Below are positions 46,615 through 55,084 of a DNA stretch of 64,000 nucleotides, piece by piece; within the stretch, counting starts at the first letter, position 1, and each line of letters starts with the position of its first letter. Under the pieces are notes generated by a model, which did no database searches, had not been told where the DNA came from, and saw only the letters and a program-made list of their open reading frames with translations. Origin of the DNA: Caminicella sporogenes DSM 14501 (lineage in GTDB: Bacteria; Bacillota; Clostridia; Peptostreptococcales; Caminicellaceae); the NCBI RefSeq assembly GCF_900142285.1, contig NZ_FRAJ01000011.1, positions 48,022-112,021 on the forward strand, given 5' to 3'. A program made the translations under genes and the position numbers.

Positions 46615-47763
46615 CTAGATTTTTTTCTTTATTTCTTTTTCAATAGAACCTAAGTTGATAATTTTCGTTTTGACATTTATATTGAATTTTATTTCTGGAT
46701 AGTTTTTTTCCCAATCAATTGATTCATAAATTTTCGGATGCTGAGCTTTAAAATATTTAGCAAAAGAAAAAATATCGCATTTAAAATCTTTTTGAGACAT
46801 TTCAATAACTTCTTTTATTTCATTTTTTACTTTTTTGGAAATTTCTTTTTCCAATGTTTGAGCATATTTTTTTGAAAAATCTTGGATATAGTATCTATAT
46901 CTTAATTCAGCTATTAAATTTAAATCTACATCTATGACTATTTGTTTATTTTCTTTAGAATAATTTGTTTTGAATTTTCTCTTTTTTATCTTAACTTTAA
47001 AAGAAAATTTATTGTTTTTATGTTCATCTGGAGATACAATTGATTCTACAAAAGTAGGATATTTAGATAAAAGATATAAAACTCCATCAGTTTTTTCAAT
47101 AGATATTACACCTATAAATTTAGCATTTTTAAAGACTGCAAGTCCAAGATATTCGATAGTATTTTTATTTACACCAATGTATGGAAGTAGAAAACCTATT
47201 TTTCCAAAGGCTATATTTGAAAGTACTTCACCGACATTTGGATATAGCGCCATTCCATTTTTCTTCAAATGATAAATGATGTCTTCGATTAAGAAGCCTA
47301 CGGAAATATCTTTAATAATTTTTAATTTATATAAATCTTTAGGTGCATCATGACTGACAACAGGTAGAAGCGTTTTTCTGTAATCGTATATATTATCTAT
47401 TCTGTTTAGATATGGTTCTATTCCTTCTTTTGCAAGGTTTTTGCTGAATATAACAACTCTAGTAGCTCCTAAAAATAGAGGAAAGGGTATGGCTCGATTA
47501 AGGTAAAGTCTTGCTTCTTCAAAGTCTTTGCCTTTTGAAGAAGTTATGTATACATTTGTTGTTTGAGTTTTATCTTCTTTTCCACTTGCTAGTAGGGAAG
47601 TTAGACTAGCTATTTCAGTTATAAATTCTATTTTATTTTCAATTTTATCTACTCCTATGGACAATAATATGCTTCTTCGACTTATATCTTCAAAATCCCA
47701 GCAACCTGTTAATAATATTGAAAAGATTATTAATAAAATAATAGATTTATATTTTTTGAGCAT
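46615..47763 (-). CDS. gerKC: Ger(x)C family germination lipoprotein
   Basis: The 382-residue protein has a lipoprotein signal peptide ending in the lipobox LLTGCWDF (Cys22) and the family motif 'CWDFEDISRRSILLSIGVDK'. The C-terminal domain 'YAQTLEKEISKKVKNEIKEV' followed by 'DWEKNYPEIKFNINVKTKI' is typical of GerAC. It is the lipid-anchored subunit of the germinant receptor on the outer face of the spore inner membrane. ATG after AAAGGTG; the 5' end overlaps gerB by 17 bases. Confidence 0.93.
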   Translation of the reverse strand: MLKKYKSIILLIIFSILLTGCWDFEDISRRSILLSIGVDKIENKIEFITEIASLTSLLASGKEDKTQTTNVYITSSKGKDFEEARLYLNRAIPFPLFLGATRVVIFSKNLAKEGIEPYLNRIDNIYDYRKTLLPVVSHDAPKDLYKLKIIKDISVGFLIEDIIYHLKKNGMALYPNVGEVLSNIAFGKIGFLLPYIGVNKNTIEYLGLAVFKNAKFIGVISIEKTDGVLYLLSKYPTFVESIVSPDEHKNNKFSFKVKIKKRKFKTNYSKENKQIVIDVDLNLIAELRYRYYIQDFSKKYAQTLEKEISKKVKNEIKEVIEMSQKDFKCDIFSFAKYFKAQHPKIYESIDWEKNYPEIKFNINVKTKIINLGSIEKEIKKKI

Positions 47764-48838
47764 TTTTTTTCACCTTTGTAATTATAAGTAATATTGTTGG
47801 AATTACAGCAGATACAATAATACCTAAAACAGATAAATCTTCAAATATTAGTTCAACTTGTTCTCTTGTTGAAGGTATTTGAACGGAAATATAAACTATT
47901 GCCATTGAAATAAATGCAAGTTTGTTAAAGCTTATTTTTTTAAAACATTTACTGAGAAAAAATACAAATCCGTAAGAGAAAACTGATATAGTACAGAAAA
48001 TAGCCATTATCCAACTTATCAGGAAAGTACCGTCAAGTCTTCTAAAAAATTGAAGAAATTCTATATCTATTCTTCTTATAGTTGCAAGTAAAGCGTCTTT
48101 ATATCGAATAATTCCTTCTACTGACATGACAGATATGCAGGATTCAAATATCAATATATATAGAAGACCGATAAATAAAATCATAAAAATAGAATATTTT
48201 AAAACTGTTTTTTTGTTTTTAGGATGTAGTGGTACTATAACGAGAATTTCAATACCTAGAAAAGAAAGTGTTATTTTTGATGTAGATTTAATGTAATCTA
48301 TCATTTTATTTGTTTCTATAAAAGGTTTTAAGTTTATTAATTCTCCTTTTCCAAGCATAAAAAATTGAATTAAAAGTATGAGTAAAATAGTTATTACACC
48401 GTATAACACACAAATTCTTCCTATGACTTTAAGTCCTTTAACTAAAATGTAGTATAAAGTTAGAACAAAAAGTAAGCTAGTTGCTAAAATAGGAGTTCTA
48501 GGTAGAATAGCCAATTTTATTTCTTCGCAAGTTATTCTGATTTCGGCAACTGTTACTGTGAAAAAGTAAACTATATAAATAAAAATTATGATTTTTCCTA
48601 TAAATTTACCTGTTAATAGATAGCTGTACTCATATATTGTCTTATTTTCATGATGACAATTTAGGGTTATAATTATGTATACAAAAAACATAGCTATTAA
48701 TGTCGAAAAAATTAAAGACAGCCATCCGCCTGTACCGGAATTTTCTGCAATTACTTTAGGAAGAACTAATATTCCATATCCTACTAGGGCTCCGAATATT
48801 AAAAATGCAATTTGTCTACTTGTAAGAGATTGATTCAT
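47747..48838 (-). CDS. gerKB: Spore germinant receptor subunit B (GerB/APC-type permease)
   Basis: The 363-residue protein has about ten membrane helices of the GerAB/ArcD/ProY family, beginning with 'LTSRQIAFLIFGALVGYGIL' and the conserved 'LPKVIAENSGTGGWLSLIFS'. It is the likely germinant-binding subunit; the ligand, often an amino acid, cannot be predicted. ATG 48838 was chosen since GGATGTG precedes it at workable spacing; GTG 48847 would abut that site. Confidence 0.93.
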   Translation of the reverse strand: MNQSLTSRQIAFLIFGALVGYGILVLPKVIAENSGTGGWLSLIFSTLIAMFFVYIIITLNCHHENKTIYEYSYLLTGKFIGKIIIFIYIVYFFTVTVAEIRITCEEIKLAILPRTPILATSLLFVLTLYYILVKGLKVIGRICVLYGVITILLILLIQFFMLGKGELINLKPFIETNKMIDYIKSTSKITLSFLGIEILVIVPLHPKNKKTVLKYSIFMILFIGLLYILIFESCISVMSVEGIIRYKDALLATIRRIDIEFLQFFRRLDGTFLISWIMAIFCTISVFSYGFVFFLSKCFKKISFNKLAFISMAIVYISVQIPSTREQVELIFEDLSVLGIIVSAVIPTILLIITKVKKNAQKI

Positions 48839-48859
48839 ATTTATCACATCCGTTTTATT

Positions 48860-49414
48860 TTAACTACCTACTATTATTCCTCTTATAAGACCTTCTTTAT
48901 TTAAAATAATGCCTACATTATCTCCAATTTTTAAGTCTTTAAAGTCTAGGTTCATTTTTTTATCATTTCTTTGGAAAATTATTTTTATATCGTTACTAAT
49001 TTTTAAATTGGATTCAGTGGAAGCAGAATTGTCATCTATATGCTGATAAATATTTAACTTTTTATTTTTTCTGTCAATTTTAAGTATTTCACCATATATA
49101 AATTTTTCTCCGTTAATATAATCTGCTTCTGGAAAATCTTCAATTGTAGAAATAGAAATAATATTTTTTTTATTATTCCAATATACTTTGAAGCCTAATT
49201 TTTCAGAAATAAATCTTAAAGGGACAAAAATTCTATTTTTATATATGAAAGGTTTTTCTGATAATTTAATATTTTTGTTATTTAGTTTAAAAGTTATGTT
49301 TTTAAAGAATACTTGTATTTCATCACATTTATCTACTGCAAAACTTGAAATCGAAGATATAATAAAGATTGAAATTAATAAATAAATTATCATTATTTTA
49401 AATTTGACTTTCAT
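48860..49414 (-). CDS. Secreted stalk-domain (copper amine oxidase N-terminal-like) protein
   Basis: The 184-residue protein has a signal peptide (about 7-27) and a stalk domain with 'KPFIYKNRIFVPLRFISEKL' and 'GFKVYWNNKKNIISIS', common in clostridial surface proteins. Residues 100-184 form a small beta domain ('VGIILNKEGLIRGIIVGS') of unknown function. It precedes gerB by about 20 bases on the same strand, so it may be co-transcribed with the germination genes and act at the spore or cell surface. Start ATG; upstream AGGGGGTATAGT is the ribosome site. Confidence 0.82.
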   Translation of the reverse strand: MKVKFKIMIIYLLISIFIISSISSFAVDKCDEIQVFFKNITFKLNNKNIKLSEKPFIYKNRIFVPLRFISEKLGFKVYWNNKKNIISISTIEDFPEADYINGEKFIYGEILKIDRKNKKLNIYQHIDDNSASTESNLKISNDIKIIFQRNDKKMNLDFKDLKIGDNVGIILNKEGLIRGIIVGS

Positions 49415-49482
49415 TATAAAACTATACCCCCTATATAAATTATTTTTATCTGGAGTATAGGCAAGATTTATAAAAAATATAC

Positions 49483-49509
49483 AAAAAAAAAGATGACGAA
49501 AAAGTCACC
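49483..49509 (-). terminator. Terminator of the 45-residue peptide gene
   Basis: On the minus strand GGTGAC and GTCATC form a 6-bp stem with one G-T pair, followed by nine T residues. It separates the small gene from the germination operon. Confidence 0.65.
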
Positions 49510-49530
49510 TTAAAAAATTTCACTGAAAAA

Positions 49531-49668
49531 TTAATTAAACACATTAAATCCTATAGTAAAAATAGATGAAGTTATAGATTGAAATAAATAAGTAGCTATT
49601 AAAACTATCAAACATGCTAAAAAGTTTTTTATTTTAGGCGAGACGACGACGGGCCTGTCACTAGACAT
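49531..49668 (-). CDS. 45-residue single-span membrane peptide, unrecognised
   Basis: A short ORF starts at ATG 49668 behind a strong AAGGAGTGTG ribosome site and ends with TAA at 49531, 22 bases before a good terminator. The product has a polar head MSSDRPVVVSPKIKN and one membrane helix (about 16-40, LACLIVLIATYLFQSITSSI). The GC-richer DNA of the head (CCCGTCGTCGTCTCG) is unusual for this genome. I do not recognise the family. Its placement before a germination operon hints at a sporulation-related small protein, without proof. Confidence 0.7.
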   Translation of the reverse strand: MSSDRPVVVSPKIKNFLACLIVLIATYLFQSITSSIFTIGFNVFN

Positions 49669-49844
49669 ATAAAAAAATCACACTCCTTAAAATAAGAATA
49701 TTTTTTTATTAGTCTATTGGCAAATAGCCTAAATTTTATATTATAATTGATAGCAAAATTCTTTTATTATTAATTAAATTTTATCATATATGAAGTAGAA
49801 AAGAAAGTAGTGAAAATGTAAAATTAATAATTTTCAAAAAATAA

Positions 49845-50519
49845 TTAATGAGCATTTTTGCAGTAAATTTTTTTTGATTCAAGATATGTTTTAATGTGTT
49901 TAATTTTATCAGAAGGAATAATTACTTCAATATATCCTCTATTTCCGTATATTTGTAATTTTAAAATGTTATTTTTTATCGTGAAATTTTCAATATCAAA
50001 ATATGGATAAAAGCCAGAATGACTTCGTATGTCATCATTTATAGGTAAATCCATTCTTAAGTCTAAGCCTCTAATTAGTATTCCATCAGTCATAAAGTAA
50101 ACTTTTGTATATTTATAGCTTATATATAAAAATAATTCAATTATTGTAATCCATATAGTAAAATTAAATATCAATAATGAAAATGAAAAATTATTAAAAG
50201 AGTTATTTTTTATAAGTGGAATAATAGACATGGCAATTAATTGGAAATAAAAAACCAATCTGTTGTATAGTTTAGATGGTGACAGTTTTAAAGAAAATAG
50301 GATTTTATCTTTTATATAGTATTTTGATGTTATAAAAATTCTTACTAAAGATTGTACAAGTGAAAAGATTATTACAAATGAAAAAAATAAAATATTTGAA
50401 TATCTAATTTGTAAATAGGCTGTTTTATTTGTATATGTAAATGTTAAAATAAAAGGAAGTAAAATAATTACCGACATGAGAGCTATTGTAAAAATCATGA
50501 CGCGTTTACTGTTGTTCAT
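49845..50519 (-). CDS. Uncharacterised membrane protein with C-terminal PH-like domain
   Basis: The 224-residue protein has four membrane helices (about 8-28, 38-60, 85-103 and 112-135) and a soluble C-terminal region of about 80 residues with beta-strand character ('VYFMTDGILIRGLDLRMDLP', 'YIEVIIPSDKIKHIKTYL') resembling bacterial PH domains. No specific function can be stated. ATG 50519 follows TTAGGAGTGAATAAA. It is divergent from uvrC. Confidence 0.65.
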   Translation of the reverse strand: MNNSKRVMIFTIALMSVIILLPFILTFTYTNKTAYLQIRYSNILFFSFVIIFSLVQSLVRIFITSKYYIKDKILFSLKLSPSKLYNRLVFYFQLIAMSIIPLIKNNSFNNFSFSLLIFNFTIWITIIELFLYISYKYTKVYFMTDGILIRGLDLRMDLPINDDIRSHSGFYPYFDIENFTIKNNILKLQIYGNRGYIEVIIPSDKIKHIKTYLESKKIYCKNAH

Positions 50520-50629
50520 TTTATTCACTCCTAATTTTCAAATTAAATATATCAGTTAAATGATAATGTAATTATATTCAATTTTTAGGATTAAATCAAA
50601 TTTGATAAAATGAAACAGAGGTGCTTATG

Positions 50630-52498
50630 ATGTTTGATATAAAAGAGCAGATTAGAAAACTTCCTGATAAACCCGGTGTGTATTTGATGAAAGATGATAA
50701 TGGGGAAATTATATATGTCGGAAAATCTAAATCGCTGAAAAATAGAGTCAGTTCTTATTTTAGAGCTGTAAAAAGTCATCCACCCAAAGTTCAAGCTATG
50801 GTAAAAAGTATAAGAGAATTTGAATATATAATTACAGATACGGAAGTTGAAGCTTTGATATTAGAAGCAAATTTGATAAAAAAACACAGACCGAAGTTTA
50901 ATGTTCTTTTAAGAGATGATAAGAGTTATCCCTATATAAAAGTAACTGTTAATGAAAAATATCCAAGAGTTTTAATGACTAGAAAGATATTGAAAGATAA
51001 GGCAAAGTATTTTGGACCATATATAAATGTATTTGCTGTTAAACAGATGTTAGAAACTATAGAGCAAATGTATCCACTTAAAAAATGCAGTAAAAATTTA
51101 GAAAACAATAAAGATAGACCTTGTCTAAATTATCATATAAAAAAGTGTATAGGACCTTGTACCGGCAATGTTAATTATGATGAATATATGGAAATGATTA
51201 ATGATATAATACTATTTTTAAGTGGAAAACAAGAAATTTTGATTGGGGAACTTGAAAAAAAGATGAATAATGCAGCTAGTCAATTGAATTTTGAAAAGGC
51301 TGCTAAATATAGAGATAAAATAAATGCATTAAAATTATTATCTGAAAAACAAAAAGTAGTATCTACATCTGATGGCGATCAAGATTATATATCTATGGCT
51401 AGAAGTAATGATAAAGTTTGTGTGATGATATTTTTTGTTAGAGGTGGTAAGCTGATTGGGAGGGAACATTATATACTTGAAGGAACAGAAGATATAGAGA
51501 GAGATGAAATTTTAAGCACATTTACTAAGCAGTTTTATTCGGGGACTTCTTTTATACCTAAAGAGATAATTATTGATGAAATGATAGTAGAAGACAAAGA
51601 AGTTATAGAAAAGTGGCTTTCACAAAAAAAGGGAAGTAAAGTAATCATAAAAGAACCTAAAAAAGGCGAAAAGAGAAAATTATTGGAATTGGTATATAAA
51701 AATGCAGAGGAATATTTAGCAAAATTTGAAGAAAAGATTAATAAGGAAAGAGAATTTTTACAAAAATCGTTACAAGAAATTAAGGAATTACTTAATTTAG
51801 ATAAATTACCTAAGCGTATAGAAGCTTATGATATTTCTAATATGCATGGTGTATTTTCAGTCGGTTCAATGGTTGTCTTTGAAGATGGAAAGCCTGTAAA
51901 TAGTGCTTATAGGAAATTTAAGATAAAGACAGTAGAAGGGCCAAATGATTATGGTAGTATTCAAGAAGTTTTATATAGAAGATTTAAAAAAGGTATTGAA
52001 GAATGTGAATTGCTTGAAAAACATGGGCTTAAAGTAGAAGAAGGGAAATTTTCAGTTTTGCCAGATATAATATTTATAGATGGAGGAAAAGGACAAGTAA
52101 ATTCAGCAAAAGATGTTTTAAAAGCATTTGGGCTTAATATCCCAATAGCTGGTATGGTAAAAGATGACAAGCACAGGACAAAAGGATTGGTATATGAAAA
52201 TAGAGAAGTTCTTTTGGATAAGAGAAGTTTTAGCTTTAAGTTAATTGCAAAGATTCAAGATGAGGTGCATAGATTTGCAATAACTTATCATAAAGTACTT
52301 AGAGATAAAGCAATGATACAGTCAGTTCTTGACAAGATACCGGGCATTGGTAAAAAGAGAAAGACTGAACTGCTCAAGCATTTTGGCTTAATAGAAAATA
52401 TTAAAAATGCTTCTGTTGAAGATTTAGAAGCTGTTAAAGGTATGAATAAAAAAGTTGCAGAAAATGTATATAACTTTTTTAATAGTAAGAAGCAATGA
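50630..52498 (+). CDS. uvrC: Excinuclease ABC subunit C
   Basis: The 622-residue nuclease has an N-terminal GIY-YIG domain (PDKPGVYLMKDDNGEIIYVG), a UVR motif 'LEKKMNNAASQLNFEKAAKY', an RNase H-like endonuclease ('AYDISNMHGVFSVGSMVVFE', 'PDIIFIDGGKGQV') and C-terminal helix-hairpin-helix motifs (IPGIGKKRKTELLKHFG). UvrC cuts on both sides of the lesion. The gene is separate from uvrBA and no LexA box is seen. ATG 50630 is placed 5 bases after GAGGTG; ATG 50627 is possible. Confidence 0.97.
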   Translation: MFDIKEQIRKLPDKPGVYLMKDDNGEIIYVGKSKSLKNRVSSYFRAVKSHPPKVQAMVKSIREFEYIITDTEVEALILEANLIKKHRPKFNVLLRDDKSYPYIKVTVNEKYPRVLMTRKILKDKAKYFGPYINVFAVKQMLETIEQMYPLKKCSKNLENNKDRPCLNYHIKKCIGPCTGNVNYDEYMEMINDIILFLSGKQEILIGELEKKMNNAASQLNFEKAAKYRDKINALKLLSEKQKVVSTSDGDQDYISMARSNDKVCVMIFFVRGGKLIGREHYILEGTEDIERDEILSTFTKQFYSGTSFIPKEIIIDEMIVEDKEVIEKWLSQKKGSKVIIKEPKKGEKRKLLELVYKNAEEYLAKFEEKINKEREFLQKSLQEIKELLNLDKLPKRIEAYDISNMHGVFSVGSMVVFEDGKPVNSAYRKFKIKTVEGPNDYGSIQEVLYRRFKKGIEECELLEKHGLKVEEGKFSVLPDIIFIDGGKGQVNSAKDVLKAFGLNIPIAGMVKDDKHRTKGLVYENREVLLDKRSFSFKLIAKIQDEVHRFAITYHKVLRDKAMIQSVLDKIPGIGKKRKTELLKHFGLIENIKNASVEDLEAVKGMNKKVAENVYNFFNSKKQ

Positions 52499-52606
52499 GT
52501 TTGATTAAAAGATAGAATTTATGTTTTATAAATTATGTACTTTTATAAAAACAATCTAATTAGGAGAGAGTTATAACAAATATATTTTATACAGAGGTGA
52601 TATTTT

Positions 52607-53533
52607 ATGCAGAAGATAGCTATTAATAAGTTTGTAAAAGATTTAAATTTAGAAGTCATTAATGAATGGAAGGGAGTAGATATATCCATAACTACGAGTG
52701 AAGTTAATAGACCGGGATTATTATTGGCAGGATATTATGAGCATTTTGCATATGAAAGAGTACAAATTATAGGGAGAGTAGAATGGAGTTATTTTAATAA
52801 ACTTTCAGGAGAAGAAAGAAAAAGTAGAGCTAGAAAACTTATGGAATATGATATTCCATGTCTTATAATTTCTAGAGGTATGAAAGTTTTTGATGAATTT
52901 CTTGAAGAAGCTAAAAATTTTAATAGACCTATATTTAGAACAAATTTATCTACAACAAAGTTTATTAGTAAATTGATAAATTATTTAGAAGATAGGCTTG
53001 CTCCAACTACAACACTTCATGGAGTTTTAGTTGAAGTTAACGGTATAGGGGTTTTAATACTTGGACAAAGTGGTATAGGCAAATCAGAAACAGCTCTTGA
53101 ACTTGTAAAAAGGGGACATAGATTAGTTGCAGATGATGCAGTAAAAATAAAGAAAATTGATGAGAATAAATTAGTAGGAACTGCACCGGAAATTATCAAA
53201 TATTTTTTAGAAATAAGAGGAATAGGCATAATGGATATAGCAAAATTATATGGTATGGGTGCTGTAAGAGATAGTAAAGTAATAGATATGGTGGTTCAAT
53301 TAGAATCATATAGTAGTGATAGCTCTTATGACAGATTGGGATTGGAAGAAAATTTTATGGAAATATTAGGTGTAAATATATCACGAATTTCTATACCGGT
53401 AAGACCCGGAAGAAATTTAGCAGTAATAATTGAAGCAGCTGCAAGAAATCACCGTCAAAAAGAAATGGGATATAATGCAGCAGAAGAGTTGAACATGAGA
53501 TTTTTAAGCCTTAATTATTCAGATGGAGAATAA
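52607..53533 (+). CDS. hprK: HPr kinase/phosphorylase
   Basis: The 308-residue enzyme has Walker A GQSGIGKS (153-160), the catalytic His138 in LHGVLVEVNG, 'GHRLVADDAVKIKKI' and 'EIRGIGIMDIAKLYGMGAVR', plus the C-terminal K-loop region 'ISIPVRPGRNLAVIIEAAAR'. It phosphorylates and dephosphorylates HPr at Ser46 and controls CcpA-type catabolite repression. Two cre-like sequences occur about 130-165 bases downstream, before the hydrogenase operon. ATG behind AGAGGTG. Confidence 0.97.
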   Translation: MQKIAINKFVKDLNLEVINEWKGVDISITTSEVNRPGLLLAGYYEHFAYERVQIIGRVEWSYFNKLSGEERKSRARKLMEYDIPCLIISRGMKVFDEFLEEAKNFNRPIFRTNLSTTKFISKLINYLEDRLAPTTTLHGVLVEVNGIGVLILGQSGIGKSETALELVKRGHRLVADDAVKIKKIDENKLVGTAPEIIKYFLEIRGIGIMDIAKLYGMGAVRDSKVIDMVVQLESYSSDSSYDRLGLEENFMEILGVNISRISIPVRPGRNLAVIIEAAARNHRQKEMGYNAAEELNMRFLSLNYSDGE

Positions 53534-53663
53534 TTATTAGTTAGATTTAAATATTTCTCAAAATTATAAATCGTATAAATTCTTTAAAAATGTGAACTTA
53601 GTGTACACAAAACTGCAAATAAATGTTATAATTATGTTGTTATGTTATGATATGTGCTTTGAT

Positions 53664-53698
53664 TGAAAATGTTTTCCTAATATTTGACAACGTTTTCA
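53664..53698 (+). promoter_or_regulatory. Pair of cre-like operators upstream of the hydrogenase operon
   Basis: TGAAAATGTTTTCC (53664-53677) and TGACAACGTTTTCA (53685-53698) resemble the CcpA consensus TGWAARCGYTWWCW with two and one mismatches. The second overlaps a TTGACA that could be a -35 element. The pair lies more than 320 bases before the NuoE-like gene. Confidence 0.45.
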
Positions 53699-53786
53699 AT
53701 TTGTATTAATTTATCTAACTTTGTCGATAAATGTAGAAAAAACTAAGAATTATAAAATTTGAATATTGCGAAAATTAACCAAAGTA

Positions 53787-53815
53787 TAGACAAAGCAGTC
53801 ATATAAATATACTAT
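53787..53815 (+). promoter_or_regulatory. Putative promoter of the HndABCD-type hydrogenase operon
   Basis: TAGACA (53787-53792), a 17-base spacer and TACTAT (53810-53815). An imperfect palindrome TTGTTATGTTAAAACAA at 53831-53847 would overlap the start of the transcript. Its left half TTGTTATGTTA also occurs at 53637-53647. Confidence 0.5.
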
Positions 53816-53876
53816 TATCATATAGCTATATTGTTATGTTAAAACAAATATCATTATTTTAAAGTATTGCCAGTTG

Positions 53877-53977
53877 AGGAAATTGCATACTGTATAAATT
53901 TTACACTGAATATGCATAAATATTTTAAACGGAATTATATACAGTTTTAAGTATAAATATTAATCGTGCAATTTCCT
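53877..53977 (+). ncRNA. Structured leader candidate before the hydrogenase operon
   Basis: An outer stem AGGAAATTGCA (53877-53887) / TGCAATTTCCT (53967-53977) encloses an inner stem ACTGTATA (53889-53896) / TATACAGT (53938-53945), both perfect. The element ends about 25 bases before the ribosome site of the first gene and has no coding content. It does not match a riboswitch class I recognise. Confidence 0.45.
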
Positions 53978-54019
53978 TAATTAATTTTAATTTTTATTTT
54001 TAAGAAAAGGGGAGGTACT

Positions 54020-54493
54020 ATGGCAAAAAACATTTTAACTAAGGAGAATTTTGAGAAACTGAATCAAGTAATTGAAAAGTACAAAGGCACTAAAGGAGCA
54101 TTAATGCCTGTACTTCACGAAGCACAAAAAATATTTGGAGCACTAACAATAGAAGTGCAAAAAGTTATATCAAAAGAACTTAATGTGCCATTGGCTGAAA
54201 TTTATGGTGTAGCGACATTTTATTCGCAGTTTTCACTTGAACCAAAGGGAGATTATGTTATAGGTGTATGTTTAGGAACTGCATGTTATGTTAAAGGAGC
54301 ACAAGCAATAATCGACAGAATTTGCAAAGAATTAAATATTGAAGTTGGTGGAACTTCTCCAGACGGTAAATTTACATTACAAGCAACAAGATGTATAGGA
54401 GCTTGTGGACTTGCACCTGTTATAACAATAAATGAAGATGTTTACGGAAAATTAGTTGAATCAGATATACCAGACATTTTGAAGAAGTATTAA
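54020..54493 (+). CDS. hndA: NuoE-like [2Fe-2S] subunit of electron-bifurcating hydrogenase (HndA/HydC type)
   Basis: The 157-residue protein has the NuoE N-terminal helical part ('YKGTKGALMPVLHEAQKIFG', 'ELNVPLAEIYGVATFYSQFS') and a thioredoxin-like [2Fe-2S] domain with CLGTACYVKG and CIGACGLAPV. It transfers electrons between the flavin subunit and the hydrogenase. First gene of the four-gene operon in the order known for HndABCD of Desulfovibrio fructosovorans. ATG behind GGGGAGGTACT. Confidence 0.93.
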   Translation: MAKNILTKENFEKLNQVIEKYKGTKGALMPVLHEAQKIFGALTIEVQKVISKELNVPLAEIYGVATFYSQFSLEPKGDYVIGVCLGTACYVKGAQAIIDRICKELNIEVGGTSPDGKFTLQATRCIGACGLAPVITINEDVYGKLVESDIPDILKKY

Positions 54494-54652
54494 GTTAGAA
54501 AATTTTAAAGGTCTAAAAAATTTTAAAAATGTTAATCTGTTATTTAACAAACGATACAAGATATAAATGATAATTTCGTTTCTGGACTTTTTTGTAAATT
54601 ATAGGTATTGACTAATTTTGGGAAGTAAACCATTTAATAAGGGGGTAAATAT

Positions 54653-55021
54653 ATGAAATCTTTAGAGGAGTTGGCAAAAATAAGAGAAGAAGCTCTTAAA
54701 AAAGTTGATATAAGAAAAGAAAGAAAAGGTACTAGAATAGTTGTAGGTATGGCAACATGTGGAATTTCTGCGGGAGCAAGACCTGTACTTACAGCATTGA
54801 TGGAAGAAGTTCAAAAGAGAAATTTACAAGATGTTGAAGTAACTCAAACTGGATGTATCGGAGTATGTAAACTTGAACCAATTGTAGAGGTTTACAAAGA
54901 AGGAGAAGAAAAAGTAACTTATGTAGCTATGACACCTGAAAAAGCTAGAAGAGTAATAGCGGAACATATTGTGAACGGTAAGGTTGTAAATGAATATACA
55001 ATAGGGGCGTATGAAAAATAA
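54653..55021 (+). CDS. hndB: [2Fe-2S] ferredoxin subunit (HndB type)
   Basis: The 122-residue thioredoxin-like [2Fe-2S] protein has cysteines in MATCGISAGARPV and TGCIGVCKLEPIV, the pattern of HndB and the extra small subunit of tetrameric hydrogenases. The N-terminal 30 residues are helical. The 159-base gap before it shows no clear terminator, so it is read with the previous gene. ATG after AAGGGGG. Confidence 0.9.
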   Translation: MKSLEELAKIREEALKKVDIRKERKGTRIVVGMATCGISAGARPVLTALMEEVQKRNLQDVEVTQTGCIGVCKLEPIVEVYKEGEEKVTYVAMTPEKARRVIAEHIVNGKVVNEYTIGAYEK

Positions 55022-55084
55022 AATTTTTACAAAACAGTTTTAAATTTGTGGATGAATTCCCAAAGATTAAAAGGAGGTAAAATA

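Noticed and set aside
54537..54548. Palindrome TGTTATTTAACA as a Rex site before hndB
   Set aside because: Half-site spacing is too short for Rex, and short AT palindromes are common in this genome.
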